Source of the DNA: an uncultured Pelagibacteraceae bacterium
GTDB taxonomy: Bacteria > Pseudomonadota > Alphaproteobacteria > Pelagibacterales > Pelagibacteraceae
DNA: 64,000 nucleotides
Direction of reading: 5' to 3'
Assembly (NCBI GenBank): GCA_902616645.1
Contig: CACMTO010000001.1
Location: 167,907-231,906 of the forward strand
Position numbers and translations under genes: made by a program
Shown here: one piece after another, positions 24,369 through 33,415 of the stretch
Numbering within the stretch: the stretch's first letter is position 1
Layout: each line of letters begins with the position of its first letter
Notes under the pieces: model-generated
Database searches by the model: none
What the model was told of the DNA's origin: nothing
The model's input: only the letters and a program-made list of their open reading frames with translations

Positions 24369-25328
24369 TTAAAATTTATGAAAATAGCCTTTGTTTTTAA
24401 TGTTAATTTCCCTTCCTTTTTGATCAATAATTTGGGATTTCTCTCTACTAGAACATATTTTTCCAATTTTAGAAATTTTAATACCTAAAGTTTTAGAGGT
24501 TTTCATGATGATTCTGGATTTATTCGGTGATGCAGTGAAAAGAATTTGATAATCATCACCTCGAGAAATAAATTGAGTTTTTTTTAATTTTTTAGAGTTA
24601 ATTAATTTTTTAAGATTATTTGATATTGGAATATCCGATAAAAACAATTTATAAGAAAACTTCTGTTTATTTATTAGTTTTTCTAAATCACTTATCAATC
24701 CATCTGATAAATCAATTGATGTATTACAAAATGATTTTAATTTTTTTGTTAGTTTAATATTTATATCAGGTAAATAAAACTTATCTGTAAAATACTTATA
24801 AAAAGATTTATTTACTGAAATTTTTTTCTTTAAAATCTTTAACCCAATATAACTATCACCTAAATTGCCTGTCACGTAAATATCATCATTCATTTTAGCT
24901 TTATTTCTATAAATTATTTTAGAGGAAAATCCTATACAGGTAATAGTAAAGCCCAAATTCTTTGAGAATGTGGTGTCTCCTCCACATAAAAAAATAGAAT
25001 ATTTTTTTTGTTCTTCTTTGAGTGATTTTGATATTTTTCTTAAGTTTTTTTTTGAGAAAGATTTCTTATTTCCTGAACCGGAAACAAAATAATATTTTGG
25101 AATAACACCTTTGCAGATAAGATCAGAAATAGATGAACGTATAATTTTTTTGATTACCAAATCAGGTTTTTTAAAATCAATAAAATGTGTACCTTGTAAG
25201 TAACTATCTATACTAATAACTAACTTTCTTGATTTATCAAAGAAAACATCGTCATTTAAATTTAATGATCCTTTATTATGTCTTGATAGATTCAAAAAAT
25301 ATTTCTTAATTAAATCAAATTCGTGCAT
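24369..25328 (-). CDS. thiL: Thiamine-monophosphate kinase
   Basis: Phosphorylates thiamine monophosphate to the pyrophosphate coenzyme. The AIR-synthase-like fold is visible as LNLNDDVFFDKSRKLVISIDSYLQGTHFI (about 22-50), SISDLICKGVIPKYYFVSGSG (about 66-86), FLCGGDTTFSK (about 113-123) and SIDLSDGLISDLEKL (about 208-222). ISRGDDYQILF follows near 256. It ends the riboflavin operon, overlapping nusB by 14 bases, an order usual in alphaproteobacteria. Confidence 0.93.
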   Translation of the reverse strand: MHEFDLIKKYFLNLSRHNKGSLNLNDDVFFDKSRKLVISIDSYLQGTHFIDFKKPDLVIKKIIRSSISDLICKGVIPKYYFVSGSGNKKSFSKKNLRKISKSLKEEQKKYSIFLCGGDTTFSKNLGFTITCIGFSSKIIYRNKAKMNDDIYVTGNLGDSYIGLKILKKKISVNKSFYKYFTDKFYLPDINIKLTKKLKSFCNTSIDLSDGLISDLEKLINKQKFSYKLFLSDIPISNNLKKLINSKKLKKTQFISRGDDYQILFTASPNKSRIIMKTSKTLGIKISKIGKICSSREKSQIIDQKGREINIKNKGYFHKF

Positions 25329-25725
25329 TTGTTGATCTTATATTTTTTGCAATCTTGTCTAATAATGCGTTTAAATATTTTGTTTGTGAGTTATTCAAAA
25401 AAAAATTTGAGGCATTTAGATATTCTTTTATAATAATTCGAGTAGACAAGTTTGGTTTATATAAAAACTCATAAGTGGCAGATTTTAGTATAACTTGAAA
25501 AACTTTATCAAGGTTATTAAAATTTATTTTTGAATTTAGATTATTATTTAATTCTTCAAGTATTATTTCATCCCTTTCGATTGTTCCTTTAGTTATATCT
25601 TTTATAAACTTTTTGAAACGATGTTTTGGATAAGTTAAAATTTCATCATCATTAAAAAATTTACTATACAGTTTTTGAATAATTATAACTCTTGGATTGT
25701 TCTGTGGTTTAAAAGAGATTTTCAT
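25315..25725 (-). CDS. nusB: Transcription antitermination factor NusB
   Basis: A 136-residue NusB-fold protein. The conserved elements are shifted toward a basic, A/T-driven composition, but ...PRVIIIQKLYSKFFND (about 11-26), ILKSATYEFLYKPNLSTRIIIKEYLNAS (about 85-112) and the C-terminal LNALLDKIAKNIR are recognisable. NusB binds boxA RNA with NusE. It starts at the stop of ribH, sharing one base; the ribH-nusB-thiL order supports the identification. Confidence 0.9.
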   Translation of the reverse strand: MKISFKPQNNPRVIIIQKLYSKFFNDDEILTYPKHRFKKFIKDITKGTIERDEIILEELNNNLNSKINFNNLDKVFQVILKSATYEFLYKPNLSTRIIIKEYLNASNFFLNNSQTKYLNALLDKIAKNIRSTNARI

Positions 25726-26111
25726 TACTGATTAAGTACCGATAAAACAGACCTAGCAGCTTCAGCACCCTTTTTTTTTCTTTTAACAGCTTGTTTCATA
25801 TTCAAACAGGTAATTATTCCACAACCTATAGGTTTTTTAAAATCAATAGCTAATCTCATGATACCGTCAATCGATGCTTTAGATATGAAGTCAAAGTGTG
25901 GTGTTTGTCCTTTTATTACACAACCTAAAGCTATAAAGGCATCGTATTTTTTTATATTTTTTGAAATAGTAACTGGTATTTCGAAAACACCAGGAACCTC
26001 AATAATTTTAATTCTTGAATTTTTAGGTAAAATCTTTTTTGCACTTTTTAAAAGACCTGAAGATATGTGTTTATAGTAATTTGCAGATACAATTAGAAAT
26101 TTTTTTTTCAT
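25725..26111 (-). CDS. ribH: 6,7-dimethyl-8-ribityllumazine synthase
   Basis: Condenses 3,4-dihydroxy-2-butanone 4-phosphate with the ribityl-aminopyrimidine. Visible are VSANYYKHISSGLL (about 8-21), IIEVPGVFEIPVTI (36-49), FIALGCVIKGQTPHFDFI (about 60-77) with the catalytic His, and PIGCGIITCLNMKQAVKR (95-112). At 128 residues it is shorter than most RibH (about 150), missing mainly at the C-terminus. It is co-transcribed with ribBA and nusB, each sharing single bases at the junctions. Confidence 0.94.
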   Translation of the reverse strand: MKKKFLIVSANYYKHISSGLLKSAKKILPKNSRIKIIEVPGVFEIPVTISKNIKKYDAFIALGCVIKGQTPHFDFISKASIDGIMRLAIDFKKPIGCGIITCLNMKQAVKRKKKGAEAARSVLSVLNQ

Positions 26112-27211
26112 TAAATATATTCTTGTTTAACAATTTTTATATCGAAACCATCTAAACCTATAACTTTTTTTGGTGATTTTGTGATTAAGATCATTTTCCT
26201 TATCTTCAAATCTTTAATAATTTGTGCACCTATTCCGTAGTTTCTAATCAATTTATCATGACCTTTTTTAAAATTTGATCTACTGTTATAATCTTTAAGA
26301 GTTTGTGTAACTGACTCTAAATTACTATCTTTGATAAAAACTAAAACACAATTATTATATCTTTTGAAATAATTCAAAGTTTTGCTAAAAGAGTTTGGTA
26401 ACTTTTGGTTAATAAGATAATTGTGAACAATGTTTGAGGATATTACTCTTACTCTTGGAATAATACTTTTTTTTAAGGATCCTTTTACTAAAGCAAAATG
26501 TTCTGATCCATCAAGTAAATTTTCATAAATCTTAATTTTATATTTTTGGTTTTTAACTTTTATGTCTGAAATTTTTTTAAGTCTTACTAATTTTTCTTTT
26601 TTTAATCTATAAGAAATAAGATCTGCTATTTTAGCAATTTTCAATTTATGTTTTTTTGCAAAATTTAGGAGATCTTGTCCTTTTGCCATTGTTCCGTCTT
26701 CATTCATGATTTCACAAATAACGGCAGAATTATTTTTTTTGGCAAGTTTTGAAATATCTACAGAGGCTTCTGTATGCCCAGCTCTTACAAGAACTCCACC
26801 ATCCTTTGCTATAATTGGAAATACATGACCAGGTGATACAATTTCATTCTTATTTACATTTTTCTTTGAGGCTATCTTTATCGTTCGAGATCTATCTTTT
26901 GCGGATATACCAGTAGTAATTCCTTTTCTCGCCTCAATAGAAACTGTGAAAGCAGTTTGATTTCTTGAACGATTAACTGGAGACATCAACGACAAATTTA
27001 ATTTTTTTGCCTGTAAGCTGTCTAAAGCAAGGCAAATTAGTCCTCTGCCATATTTCGCCATGAAATTAATATTTCTACTATTTGTGTCAGATGTTGATAT
27101 CACTAGATCACCTTCGTTTTCTCTTTTTTCATCATCAACTAATATAAACATACCACCTCTCTTAGCAATTTTAATAATATTTTCTATTGATGAATACTTA
27201 CTTTTTGGCAT
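26111..27211 (-). CDS. ribB: 3,4-dihydroxy-2-butanone 4-phosphate synthase with degenerate GTP cyclohydrolase II domain
   Basis: Residues about 1-205 form a full DHBP synthase: FILVDDEKRENEGDLVIS (22-39), the GRGLICLAL block, FTVSIEARKGITTGISAKDRS, and VRAGHTEASVDISKLA with the catalytic His. Residues about 210-366 follow the GTP cyclohydrolase II fold, ending IRNYGIGAQIIKDLKIRKMILITKSPKKVIGLDGF. They lack the H-S-x-C...C-D-C zinc site: the corresponding segment reads VRVISSNIVHNYL without cysteines. The second half is therefore probably inactive, as in proteins called RibBX, and a separate ribA would be needed elsewhere. It overlaps ribE by 14 bases. Confidence 0.93.
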   Translation of the reverse strand: MPKSKYSSIENIIKIAKRGGMFILVDDEKRENEGDLVISTSDTNSRNINFMAKYGRGLICLALDSLQAKKLNLSLMSPVNRSRNQTAFTVSIEARKGITTGISAKDRSRTIKIASKKNVNKNEIVSPGHVFPIIAKDGGVLVRAGHTEASVDISKLAKKNNSAVICEIMNEDGTMAKGQDLLNFAKKHKLKIAKIADLISYRLKKEKLVRLKKISDIKVKNQKYKIKIYENLLDGSEHFALVKGSLKKSIIPRVRVISSNIVHNYLINQKLPNSFSKTLNYFKRYNNCVLVFIKDSNLESVTQTLKDYNSRSNFKKGHDKLIRNYGIGAQIIKDLKIRKMILITKSPKKVIGLDGFDIKIVKQEYI

Positions 27212-27791
27212 TTAAAAAATTTTTTACATATTTTGATAAAATATCAATTTCAATATTGACAAAACTTCCTTTCTTAATTTTCGATAAATTTGTCAATTTT
27301 AGTGTATGAGGAATAACCCATATATTAAAACCTTTTTTTGTAATTTTTGCTACAGTTAAAGAAATACCATTAATACAGATCGATGCCTTTTCAATAATGT
27401 TTTTTCTTTCTTTAAAATTAATTTCAAAATCAAATATATATGATTTATCAACTTTCTTAATGTTTAAAATTTTACCTGTAGTATCTACATGACCTTGACA
27501 GATATGACCTGAAATATTTTGGCCATATTTTAAAGGGAGTTCTAAGTTAATTAAATCATTAACTTTTAAATATTTAAATTTAGATCTTTTAACAGTTTCA
27601 TTAGACAAATAAAATTCCATTATCTTTTTTTTAATTGAAATTAAAGTTAAACAGACACCGTCACAAGCTACAGAAATACCTATATCTTTATTGTTTATTT
27701 TCAAATCTGATTTAATAAATATATTTAAACCTTTTTTTCTTTTATATATTTTTTTGATTGAGCCAGTATTAAATATTATTCCATTAAACAT
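27198..27791 (-). CDS. ribE: Riboflavin synthase alpha chain
   Basis: Dismutates two lumazine molecules to riboflavin. The 197-residue protein shows the two internal lumazine-binding repeats: MFNGIIFNTGSIKKI at the start with VACDGVCLTLI (about 41-51), and GQNISGHICQGHVDTTGKI (about 93-111) with ICINGISLTVAKI (about 137-149). The conserved N-terminal M-F-x-G-I-I is kept. It lies two bases downstream of ribD. Confidence 0.95.
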   Translation of the reverse strand: MFNGIIFNTGSIKKIYKRKKGLNIFIKSDLKINNKDIGISVACDGVCLTLISIKKKIMEFYLSNETVKRSKFKYLKVNDLINLELPLKYGQNISGHICQGHVDTTGKILNIKKVDKSYIFDFEINFKERKNIIEKASICINGISLTVAKITKKGFNIWVIPHTLKLTNLSKIKKGSFVNIEIDILSKYVKNFLNAKK

Positions 27792-27792
27792 T

Positions 27793-28899
27793 TTATTTTC
27801 TGTAAATTGTAATATTATCTTTGTTGTTTTTATAAACTATTTTGTTCTTTTTTTTATATTTTCTGTTTAAAATTTCAATAGAAGTAAAGTTTTTAAATAC
27901 TTTATTTCTTGATAGTATTTTTGGACTTTTAAATAAAAAAAATAAATCAACCAATTCACTCTTTATAAGATTTTTTGTTATTTTATCACCTCCTTCAACA
28001 AGAAGGTTATTTATACCAAGCAGAAATAGCTTTCTTAGTATTTGTTTTAGGTCAAAATTTTTTTCTTGATTAAGTTTTGATTTTATTAAACATATTCCTT
28101 TCTTTTTTAAAAGATTTATTTTTTTAGTGTTTGAAGAATTATAAAATAAAATTGTATTATCTTTTTTTACTGATTTAATAACTTTGCTTTTAAAATTAAT
28201 ATTTAGATTTCTATCTAAAATAATTCTTTTTGGTGAGTATTTTTCATATCCGACTAATCTACAATCCAATTTTGGATTATCAATGTTTAACGTTTTGCTT
28301 GATATCATAATAGCATCATTTTTATATCTAAGATAATGTGATAATTTATCAGAATATTTATTTGTAATTCTTTTTATTCCTTTGGTATAAATAATTTTAT
28401 TTTTTGAAATAGCAATTTTAGCGGTTACAAATGGTAGTTTTTTTAATCTATTCTTAATATAAGAATCATATAACTTTTTAGCCTCATCTTTTAAAAGACC
28501 CCTTTTTACTTTAACTTTATATTTGGATAAGATCTTAAAACTTTTACCTTTTACTCTTTTATCAATATCATTCATGGAATAAATTATTTCATTAATTCCA
28601 CTTTTGATTATTTTTTTTGTACAAGGGGGCGTTTTACCATAATGATTACAGGGTTCTAAAGTGACATACATTTTTGACCCCAATAGTTTTTCATTAGAGT
28701 CTTCGATAGCATTGTGTTCAGCATGGGGTCTTCCATTATAACCTGTCTGTCCTATTGAAATAATTCTATTGTCTTTTACAATCAGACATCCAACTGATGG
28801 ATTACTCCCCGTCAAACCTTTACGAACTCTTGCTATTTTTAAAGCAAGTTTCATAAAATTTTTATCTATTGATGAGAATTTATCTTTTTTTGTAGACAT
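27793..28899 (-). CDS. ribD: Bifunctional deaminase/reductase RibD
   Basis: Catalyses the second and third steps of riboflavin synthesis. The N-terminal deaminase domain has [14 protein letters not shown] (about 30-43), [12 protein letters not shown] with zinc His and catalytic Glu (about 57-68), and the zinc ligands in [14 protein letters not shown]. The C-terminal reductase domain (about 150-368) has [15 protein letters not shown] and [14 protein letters not shown]. The 20-base overlap with nrdR could be reduced if translation began at Met16 (28854), but either start leaves the domains complete. Confidence 0.95.
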   Translation of the reverse strand: MSTKKDKFSSIDKNFMKLALKIARVRKGLTGSNPSVGCLIVKDNRIISIGQTGYNGRPHAEHNAIEDSNEKLLGSKMYVTLEPCNHYGKTPPCTKKIIKSGINEIIYSMNDIDKRVKGKSFKILSKYKVKVKRGLLKDEAKKLYDSYIKNRLKKLPFVTAKIAISKNKIIYTKGIKRITNKYSDKLSHYLRYKNDAIMISSKTLNIDNPKLDCRLVGYEKYSPKRIILDRNLNINFKSKVIKSVKKDNTILFYNSSNTKKINLLKKKGICLIKSKLNQEKNFDLKQILRKLFLLGINNLLVEGGDKITKNLIKSELVDLFFLFKSPKILSRNKVFKNFTSIEILNRKYKKKNKIVYKNNKDNITIYRK

Positions 28900-29338
28900 C
28901 TATCTTGTCAACAAATTGTATAAAGTCTTTTTCTTCTCTAAAATTTCTATAAACTGATGCAAATCTTACATATGCTACTGGATCTAATTCTTTTAAGCCT
29001 TCCATAACCATTGTGCCAATTGTACTTGTTGAAATTTCATTTTGTCCTAATTCTTCTAAAGCTCTTGAAACCTTGCTAATAAATTTCTCGATAGTTTCTG
29101 TGTCTAAAGGTCTTTTTTTTAATGCAATATAAATTGACTTAGCAAGTTTATCTCTGTCAAAAGGTGATTTTCTCCCATTTTTTTTTACAACCATTAATTC
29201 TCTAAATTGTACTCTTTCAAAAGTCGTAAATCTAGCACCACACACACACAATCTTCTTCTGCGTATAGCGGTGCCGTCTTCTGTGGGTCTAGAGTCAACT
29301 ACAGAAGTTTCGCCTTTCTTGCATATAGAGCAAATCAT
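28880..29338 (-). CDS. nrdR: Transcriptional repressor NrdR
   Basis: Zinc-ribbon/ATP-cone repressor of ribonucleotide reductase genes. Cys residues in [10 protein letters not shown] and [17 protein letters not shown] bind zinc. The ATP-cone [28 protein letters not shown] (about 50-77) and the end [21 protein letters not shown] are typical. Length 152 is standard. It sits between glyA and ribD, as in many alphaproteobacteria, overlapping glyA's stop by four bases. Confidence 0.97.
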   Translation of the reverse strand: MICSICKKGETSVVDSRPTEDGTAIRRRRLCVCGARFTTFERVQFRELMVVKKNGRKSPFDRDKLAKSIYIALKKRPLDTETIEKFISKVSRALEELGQNEISTSTIGTMVMEGLKELDPVAYVRFASVYRNFREEKDFIQFVDKIDVYKKR

Positions 29339-30648
29339 TTATTCAGATTTTTATAAATCGGAAAATTAGAGCATAAATTCACTACTTCATCTCTAACTTC
29401 ACCCTCAATTTTGCTATTGTCCTCTGGATTTTCTGATAAACCTTTTATAACTTTTGTTATTAAGTTACCAACTTTTTCAAATTCTTTTAAACCAAAACCT
29501 CTTGTTGTTGCCGCTTGAGAACCCAAACGAATTCCAGAAGTAATCATTGGTTTTTCAGTATCAAATGGTATTCCATTTTTATTACATGTAATATTAGCTC
29601 TACATAAACTTTCTGATGCTAAATTTCCTTTTACATTAAAAGGTCTTAAATCAACTAACATTAAGTGAGTATCTGTACCACCAGAATAAATTTTGAAACC
29701 ATTATTTTTTAAAGTCTCTGCTAACATTTTTGCATTAGCTAAAACATTTTTTATATAAGTTTGAAAATCAGGTTTTAATGCTTCATAAAAACCAGCGGCC
29801 TTTGCTGCTATAACATGCATTAATGGACCACCTTGATAACCTGGAAATACGGCTGTATCAAATTTTTTACCTAAGTCCTCTTCATTTGACAAAATAATTC
29901 CACCTCTTGCACTTCTAAATACTTTGTGTGTAGTAGAAGTAACAACATGAGCATAATCACATGGATTAGGATATCCTTTTCCTGCAACTAAACCTGAGAA
30001 GTGAGCCATATCTACCATCAAATATGCTCCAACTTTATCTGCTATCTCTCTAAATCTTTTGAAATCTATAACTCTTGAGTAAGCACTACCTCCAGCAATA
30101 ATCAACTTAGGTTTATGCTCAAGGGCAAGTTTTTCAACATTATCATAATCAATAAGCTCAGATTTTTTATCTACATCGTAGCTCACAGCATTAAACCATT
30201 TTCCAGACATTGAAATTTTTAATCCATGAGTAATGTGTCCACCAGAATTTAGACTCATCCCTAAAAAAGTATCATTAGGTTTTAATAAAGCTAAAAATAC
30301 TGCACCATTTGCTTGTGCACCTGAATGAGGTTGAACGTTAGCATATTTACAATTAAAAATTTTTTTAATTCTCTCTAATGCTAATTTCTCTGCTACATCA
30401 ACATGTTCACATCCATTGTAATATCTTTTACCAGGATATCCTTCAGCATATTTGTTTGTTAAAACAGATCCCTGAGCCTCTAACACTGCCTGTGAAACAA
30501 TATTTTCTGAGGCAATAAGTTCTATATGATTTTGTTGTCTAATTAGCTCATCGTTAATTGCTTTAAATAAATCTGGATCCGCTTCAGATAAACTTTTTTC
30601 AAAAAAGTTTTGATAATCTGAATTTAAATATTTTTTTTCACTTGACAT
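29335..30648 (-). CDS. glyA: Serine hydroxymethyltransferase
   Basis: PLP enzyme interconverting serine and glycine with tetrahydrofolate. [36 protein letters not shown] (about 37-72), the YDVDKKS region, [19 protein letters not shown] with the PLP-Asp, and [15 protein letters not shown] with the Schiff-base Lys (about 240) are all present. A length of 437 is normal with a short N-terminal extension. It links to the sarcosine/glycine metabolism encoded by soxBDAG further on. It has no glycine riboswitch in the short gap to rpiB. Confidence 0.97.
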   Translation of the reverse strand: MSSEKKYLNSDYQNFFEKSLSEADPDLFKAINDELIRQQNHIELIASENIVSQAVLEAQGSVLTNKYAEGYPGKRYYNGCEHVDVAEKLALERIKKIFNCKYANVQPHSGAQANGAVFLALLKPNDTFLGMSLNSGGHITHGLKISMSGKWFNAVSYDVDKKSELIDYDNVEKLALEHKPKLIIAGGSAYSRVIDFKRFREIADKVGAYLMVDMAHFSGLVAGKGYPNPCDYAHVVTSTTHKVFRSARGGIILSNEEDLGKKFDTAVFPGYQGGPLMHVIAAKAAGFYEALKPDFQTYIKNVLANAKMLAETLKNNGFKIYSGGTDTHLMLVDLRPFNVKGNLASESLCRANITCNKNGIPFDTEKPMITSGIRLGSQAATTRGFGLKEFEKVGNLITKVIKGLSENPEDNSKIEGEVRDEVVNLCSNFPIYKNLNK

Positions 30649-30654
30649 AATAAC

Positions 30655-31080
30655 CTATATTTTTTTTACCCTTTTTAAATGCCTTCCACCCTCAAATTTA
30701 GTGTTTAAAAACACATTAACAAAGCTCAAAGCATTTTTTTTATTTAATAGTCTTGATCCTAATGTAATGATATTTGCATCATTATGCAATCTTGATAATT
30801 TGGTTGATTTTAAATTAAAACATTGCGCTGCACGCACGTTTTTGTGTTTATTTGCTGCGATATTCATACCTGTGCCAGATCCACAAACTAATATACCAAC
30901 GTTATTTTTGTTCAACTTTACTTTTTTTGCTACTTTATGTGCAAAGTCTGGGTAATCCACACTATTATCATTTTCTGGACCTAAATCGAAATATTTATAT
31001 TTTTTTCTTTCTAAATACATTTTAATAGTTTCTTTTAGTTTGAATCCAGCATGATCTGATGAGATAAAAATTTTTTTCAA
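30655..31080 (-). CDS. rpiB: Ribose-5-phosphate isomerase B
   Basis: A 141-residue RpiB/LacAB-family isomerase. ISSDHAGFKLKETIKMYLE (6-24), the phosphate-binding GILVCGSGTGMNIAANKHKNVRAAQC with the active-site Cys and the G-S-G-x-G-M, and HNDANIITLGSRLL are conserved. The start is TTG at 31080, one base after the stop of the upstream oxygenase gene; no ATG is available upstream. It precedes glyA-nrdR-rib as in related genomes. Confidence 0.95.
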   Translation of the reverse strand: MKKIFISSDHAGFKLKETIKMYLERKKYKYFDLGPENDNSVDYPDFAHKVAKKVKLNKNNVGILVCGSGTGMNIAANKHKNVRAAQCFNLKSTKLSRLHNDANIITLGSRLLNKKNALSFVNVFLNTKFEGGRHLKRVKKI

Positions 31081-31081
31081 A

Positions 31082-31672
31082 TTAGTTAAATTTATGATTT
31101 AAAACGCATGCCACTAAATGGATTCTGTTTTCCTCACCACCATTAAAGGCATTATGATATTTCGTGTTATTAGTAATCCAAACAGAACCATCTGCTGGTA
31201 AATGTTTTGCAACGTTATCTATAACCATGATTGACCCAGGATTAGTAATTATTGGAATATGAAGTCTTGGTTCTGGATCTCTATGCCAGCTTAAAGTAGA
31301 TCTAGGCTCTTTTAATAAAATTCTTACTCTACCCAATTTATATTTAGATGCCAAAACATCGTAAACTTCTTTAAAATAAGTTTTTTTATAATCATCGATA
31401 AACTCAGAATAGGCTGCCTCATCAATTATTTTATCTCTTACTACTTCTTTCCCTGAGGAATTAGGTTTTGTCCAAAAAACACCCCTGGCATTATTACCTT
31501 TAATTGATTCTGGATCACCTGGAATTTGAGTTAAAGAAATTGCTCCAAAATTTGTGACACCTTTAACACCGGTAAAATCTTTCATTTTAATGATATCCTC
31601 ATATGCTTTTCGAAGTTCATGAATGTCAAATTTGACATCTTGTTTCTGAAAATCATTAAAATTTAAATTCAT
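31082..31672 (-). CDS. Aspartyl/asparaginyl beta-hydroxylase-like 2-oxoglutarate/Fe(II) oxygenase
   Basis: A 196-residue cupin-type oxygenase. STLSWHRDPEPRLHIPI provides the iron ligands His130 and Asp132. VWITNNTKYHNAFNGGEENRIHLVACV provides His173 and the 2-oxoglutarate-binding Arg183. This HxD...H...R layout is that of the Asp/Asn beta-hydroxylase family. There is no signal peptide, so it acts in the cytoplasm on an unknown protein or metabolite. It is the first gene of the run leading to rpiB and glyA, divergent from hemB. Confidence 0.8.
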   Translation of the reverse strand: MNLNFNDFQKQDVKFDIHELRKAYEDIIKMKDFTGVKGVTNFGAISLTQIPGDPESIKGNNARGVFWTKPNSSGKEVVRDKIIDEAAYSEFIDDYKKTYFKEVYDVLASKYKLGRVRILLKEPRSTLSWHRDPEPRLHIPIITNPGSIMVIDNVAKHLPADGSVWITNNTKYHNAFNGGEENRIHLVACVLNHKFN

Positions 31673-31724
31673 AAGATTGTTTAATATATTTTTTAAGCTA
31701 TATTTATATATAACATTTGTCGCA

Positions 31725-31730
31725 TATAAT
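31725..31730 (+). promoter_or_regulatory. Predicted -10 element of hemB
   Basis: A perfect TATAAT lies 14 bases before the hemB ATG at 31745, which would put the transcript start about eight bases before the start codon. No convincing -35 hexamer is seen at the expected spacing and no Shine-Dalgarno is present. Confidence 0.35.
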
Positions 31731-31744
31731 AAATATATTTTAAA

Positions 31745-32734
31745 ATGATAACAGGAAGATTTCCAAACCTAAGACTAAGACGCAATAGAAAAACCGACTG
31801 GTCTAGAAGACTAGTCGAGGAAAACAACCTTACCTCAAATGATTTTGTCTTACCGATTTTTCTCATTGATGGCAAAAATAAGAAGCAGTCTATAAAATCC
31901 ATGCCAGACGTTTATAGATATAGTCTGGATAAACTTGGTTATATAATTGATAAAGCAATTAAAGATAAATTACCTATGGTTGCATTATTTCCTTATACTC
32001 AAAAAACTAAAAAAGATTTATTAGGTTCTGAAGCACTTAATGAAAATAATCTTGTGTGTAAAGCTTTAAGATTAATTAAAAAAAAATATAAAAACCAAAT
32101 AGGTGTAATGTGTGATGTTGCTCTAGACCCTTACACATCACATGGTCATGATGGTTTAATCAAATCTAATTATGTTCTTAATGATGAAACAACAGAAATC
32201 TTAGTTAAACAGTCTTTATTACAAGCACAAATGGGTTGCGATGTGCTTGCACCATCAGACATGATGGATGGAAGAATAGGTGAAATTAGAAAGTCATTAG
32301 ATAAAAATGGATTTAAAATGACTCAAATCTTATCTTATGCTGTTAAATATGCATCTTATTTTTATGGTCCGTTCAGAGATGCAGTAGGAAGTAAAAATTT
32401 ATTAAAGGGAGATAAGAAAAATTACCAAATGGATTTTAATAACAAAGATGAGGCTTTAAGAGAAGTAGCTCTAGATATTAAAGAAGGCGCAGATATGGTA
32501 ATGGTAAAACCGGGTTTACCTTATTTAGATATTATAAGTCTTATCAAAGAAAACTTTAAAATTCCTGTGATGGCTTACCAAGTTTCTGGTGAATACAGCT
32601 TATTATCAAATGGCATAAAAAATGGTCATGTAGATAAAAGTATAATTTTAGAAAGTTTAATTTCTTTTAAAAGAGCAGGAGCTAATGCAATTATTAGTTA
32701 TTATGCGGATAGATTAGATAATATCTTAAAATAA
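31745..32734 (+). CDS. hemB: Delta-aminolevulinic acid dehydratase (porphobilinogen synthase)
   Basis: Condenses two aminolevulinates to porphobilinogen. Conserved elements are PLRxxR-like start FPNLRLRRNRKTDWSRRLV, FVLPIFLIDG, CDVALDPYTSHGHDGLI (about 119-135), VLAPSDMMDGRIGEIR (about 169-184), the FYGPFRDAVGS loop (about 203-213) and the Schiff-base Lys region MVMVKPGLPYLD (about 249-260). The metal site appears to be the Asp-containing, magnesium-type variant (DVALDPYTSHGHDG) rather than the Cys-rich zinc type. Its stop codon abuts that of the convergent recO. Confidence 0.96.
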   Translation: MITGRFPNLRLRRNRKTDWSRRLVEENNLTSNDFVLPIFLIDGKNKKQSIKSMPDVYRYSLDKLGYIIDKAIKDKLPMVALFPYTQKTKKDLLGSEALNENNLVCKALRLIKKKYKNQIGVMCDVALDPYTSHGHDGLIKSNYVLNDETTEILVKQSLLQAQMGCDVLAPSDMMDGRIGEIRKSLDKNGFKMTQILSYAVKYASYFYGPFRDAVGSKNLLKGDKKNYQMDFNNKDEALREVALDIKEGADMVMVKPGLPYLDIISLIKENFKIPVMAYQVSGEYSLLSNGIKNGHVDKSIILESLISFKRAGANAIISYYADRLDNILK

Positions 32735-33415
32735 TTATTTAAGTGAATTAATGAAGTGAATTCTACTGGTTGGTTGGTTTAAATTATTTGGTTGTAAAAT
32801 CGTTTTATCTAAATAATCACCAACTAATTTTAACCCCTCAAGTAAATTTACCTTATCAATGTTATTTTGATTTTTTTCAACTAAAAATCTTGGAATCATT
32901 TTTTCAATAGTTTTTGATTTAGTAAAATATTGAATTCGATCACCTGTGACTCGTTTTTGAGCTAATTCATTTAATTTTAAATCATAGCCAAGAATTTTAA
33001 ATAATTCTAGCTCCCAAAAAATATAATTCTTAATCCAAAATTCAGATTCAAGTATTAAGAAAAAATTTTCTATTAGATTAAATATTTCTAAATTTTTCTG
33101 AAATTCTGCGTTTAATAATTTTATTAAATTCATTGCTGACGAAATACAGGATAACTTTTTATAATTATCAAAATAAATTGGGGATGTTACTTTTGAGATT
33201 TCAACTTTAAAATATCCAATTTTACCTTGTGATTTTGAATTATAATTAACATGAACTTTATTTCCAATTTGAAGGTAATTTTTAATTTTTTTTGAAGTAC
33301 CACCAAAAATTATTCCAGAAACTTTTCCATAATCTTTTGTGTATATTTCAGCTATTAATGAATGTTCATTATATCTATTTTTAGATAATAAAAATCCAAA
33401 GTTATCCCACATCAT
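32735..33415 (-). CDS. recO: DNA repair protein RecO
   Basis: A 226-residue RecO: N-terminal OB fold (LLSKNRYNEHSLIAEIYTKDYGKVSGIIFGGTSKK, about 9-43) and a helical C-terminal domain with FILESEFWIKNYIFWELELFKILGYDLKLNELA. The zinc Cys residues of some RecO proteins are absent. It helps RecR load RecA at gaps. It overlaps rnc by four bases; era, which lies between rnc and recO in most alphaproteobacteria, is missing. Confidence 0.85.
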   Translation of the reverse strand: MMWDNFGFLLSKNRYNEHSLIAEIYTKDYGKVSGIIFGGTSKKIKNYLQIGNKVHVNYNSKSQGKIGYFKVEISKVTSPIYFDNYKKLSCISSAMNLIKLLNAEFQKNLEIFNLIENFFLILESEFWIKNYIFWELELFKILGYDLKLNELAQKRVTGDRIQYFTKSKTIEKMIPRFLVEKNQNNIDKVNLLEGLKLVGDYLDKTILQPNNLNQPTSRIHFINSLK

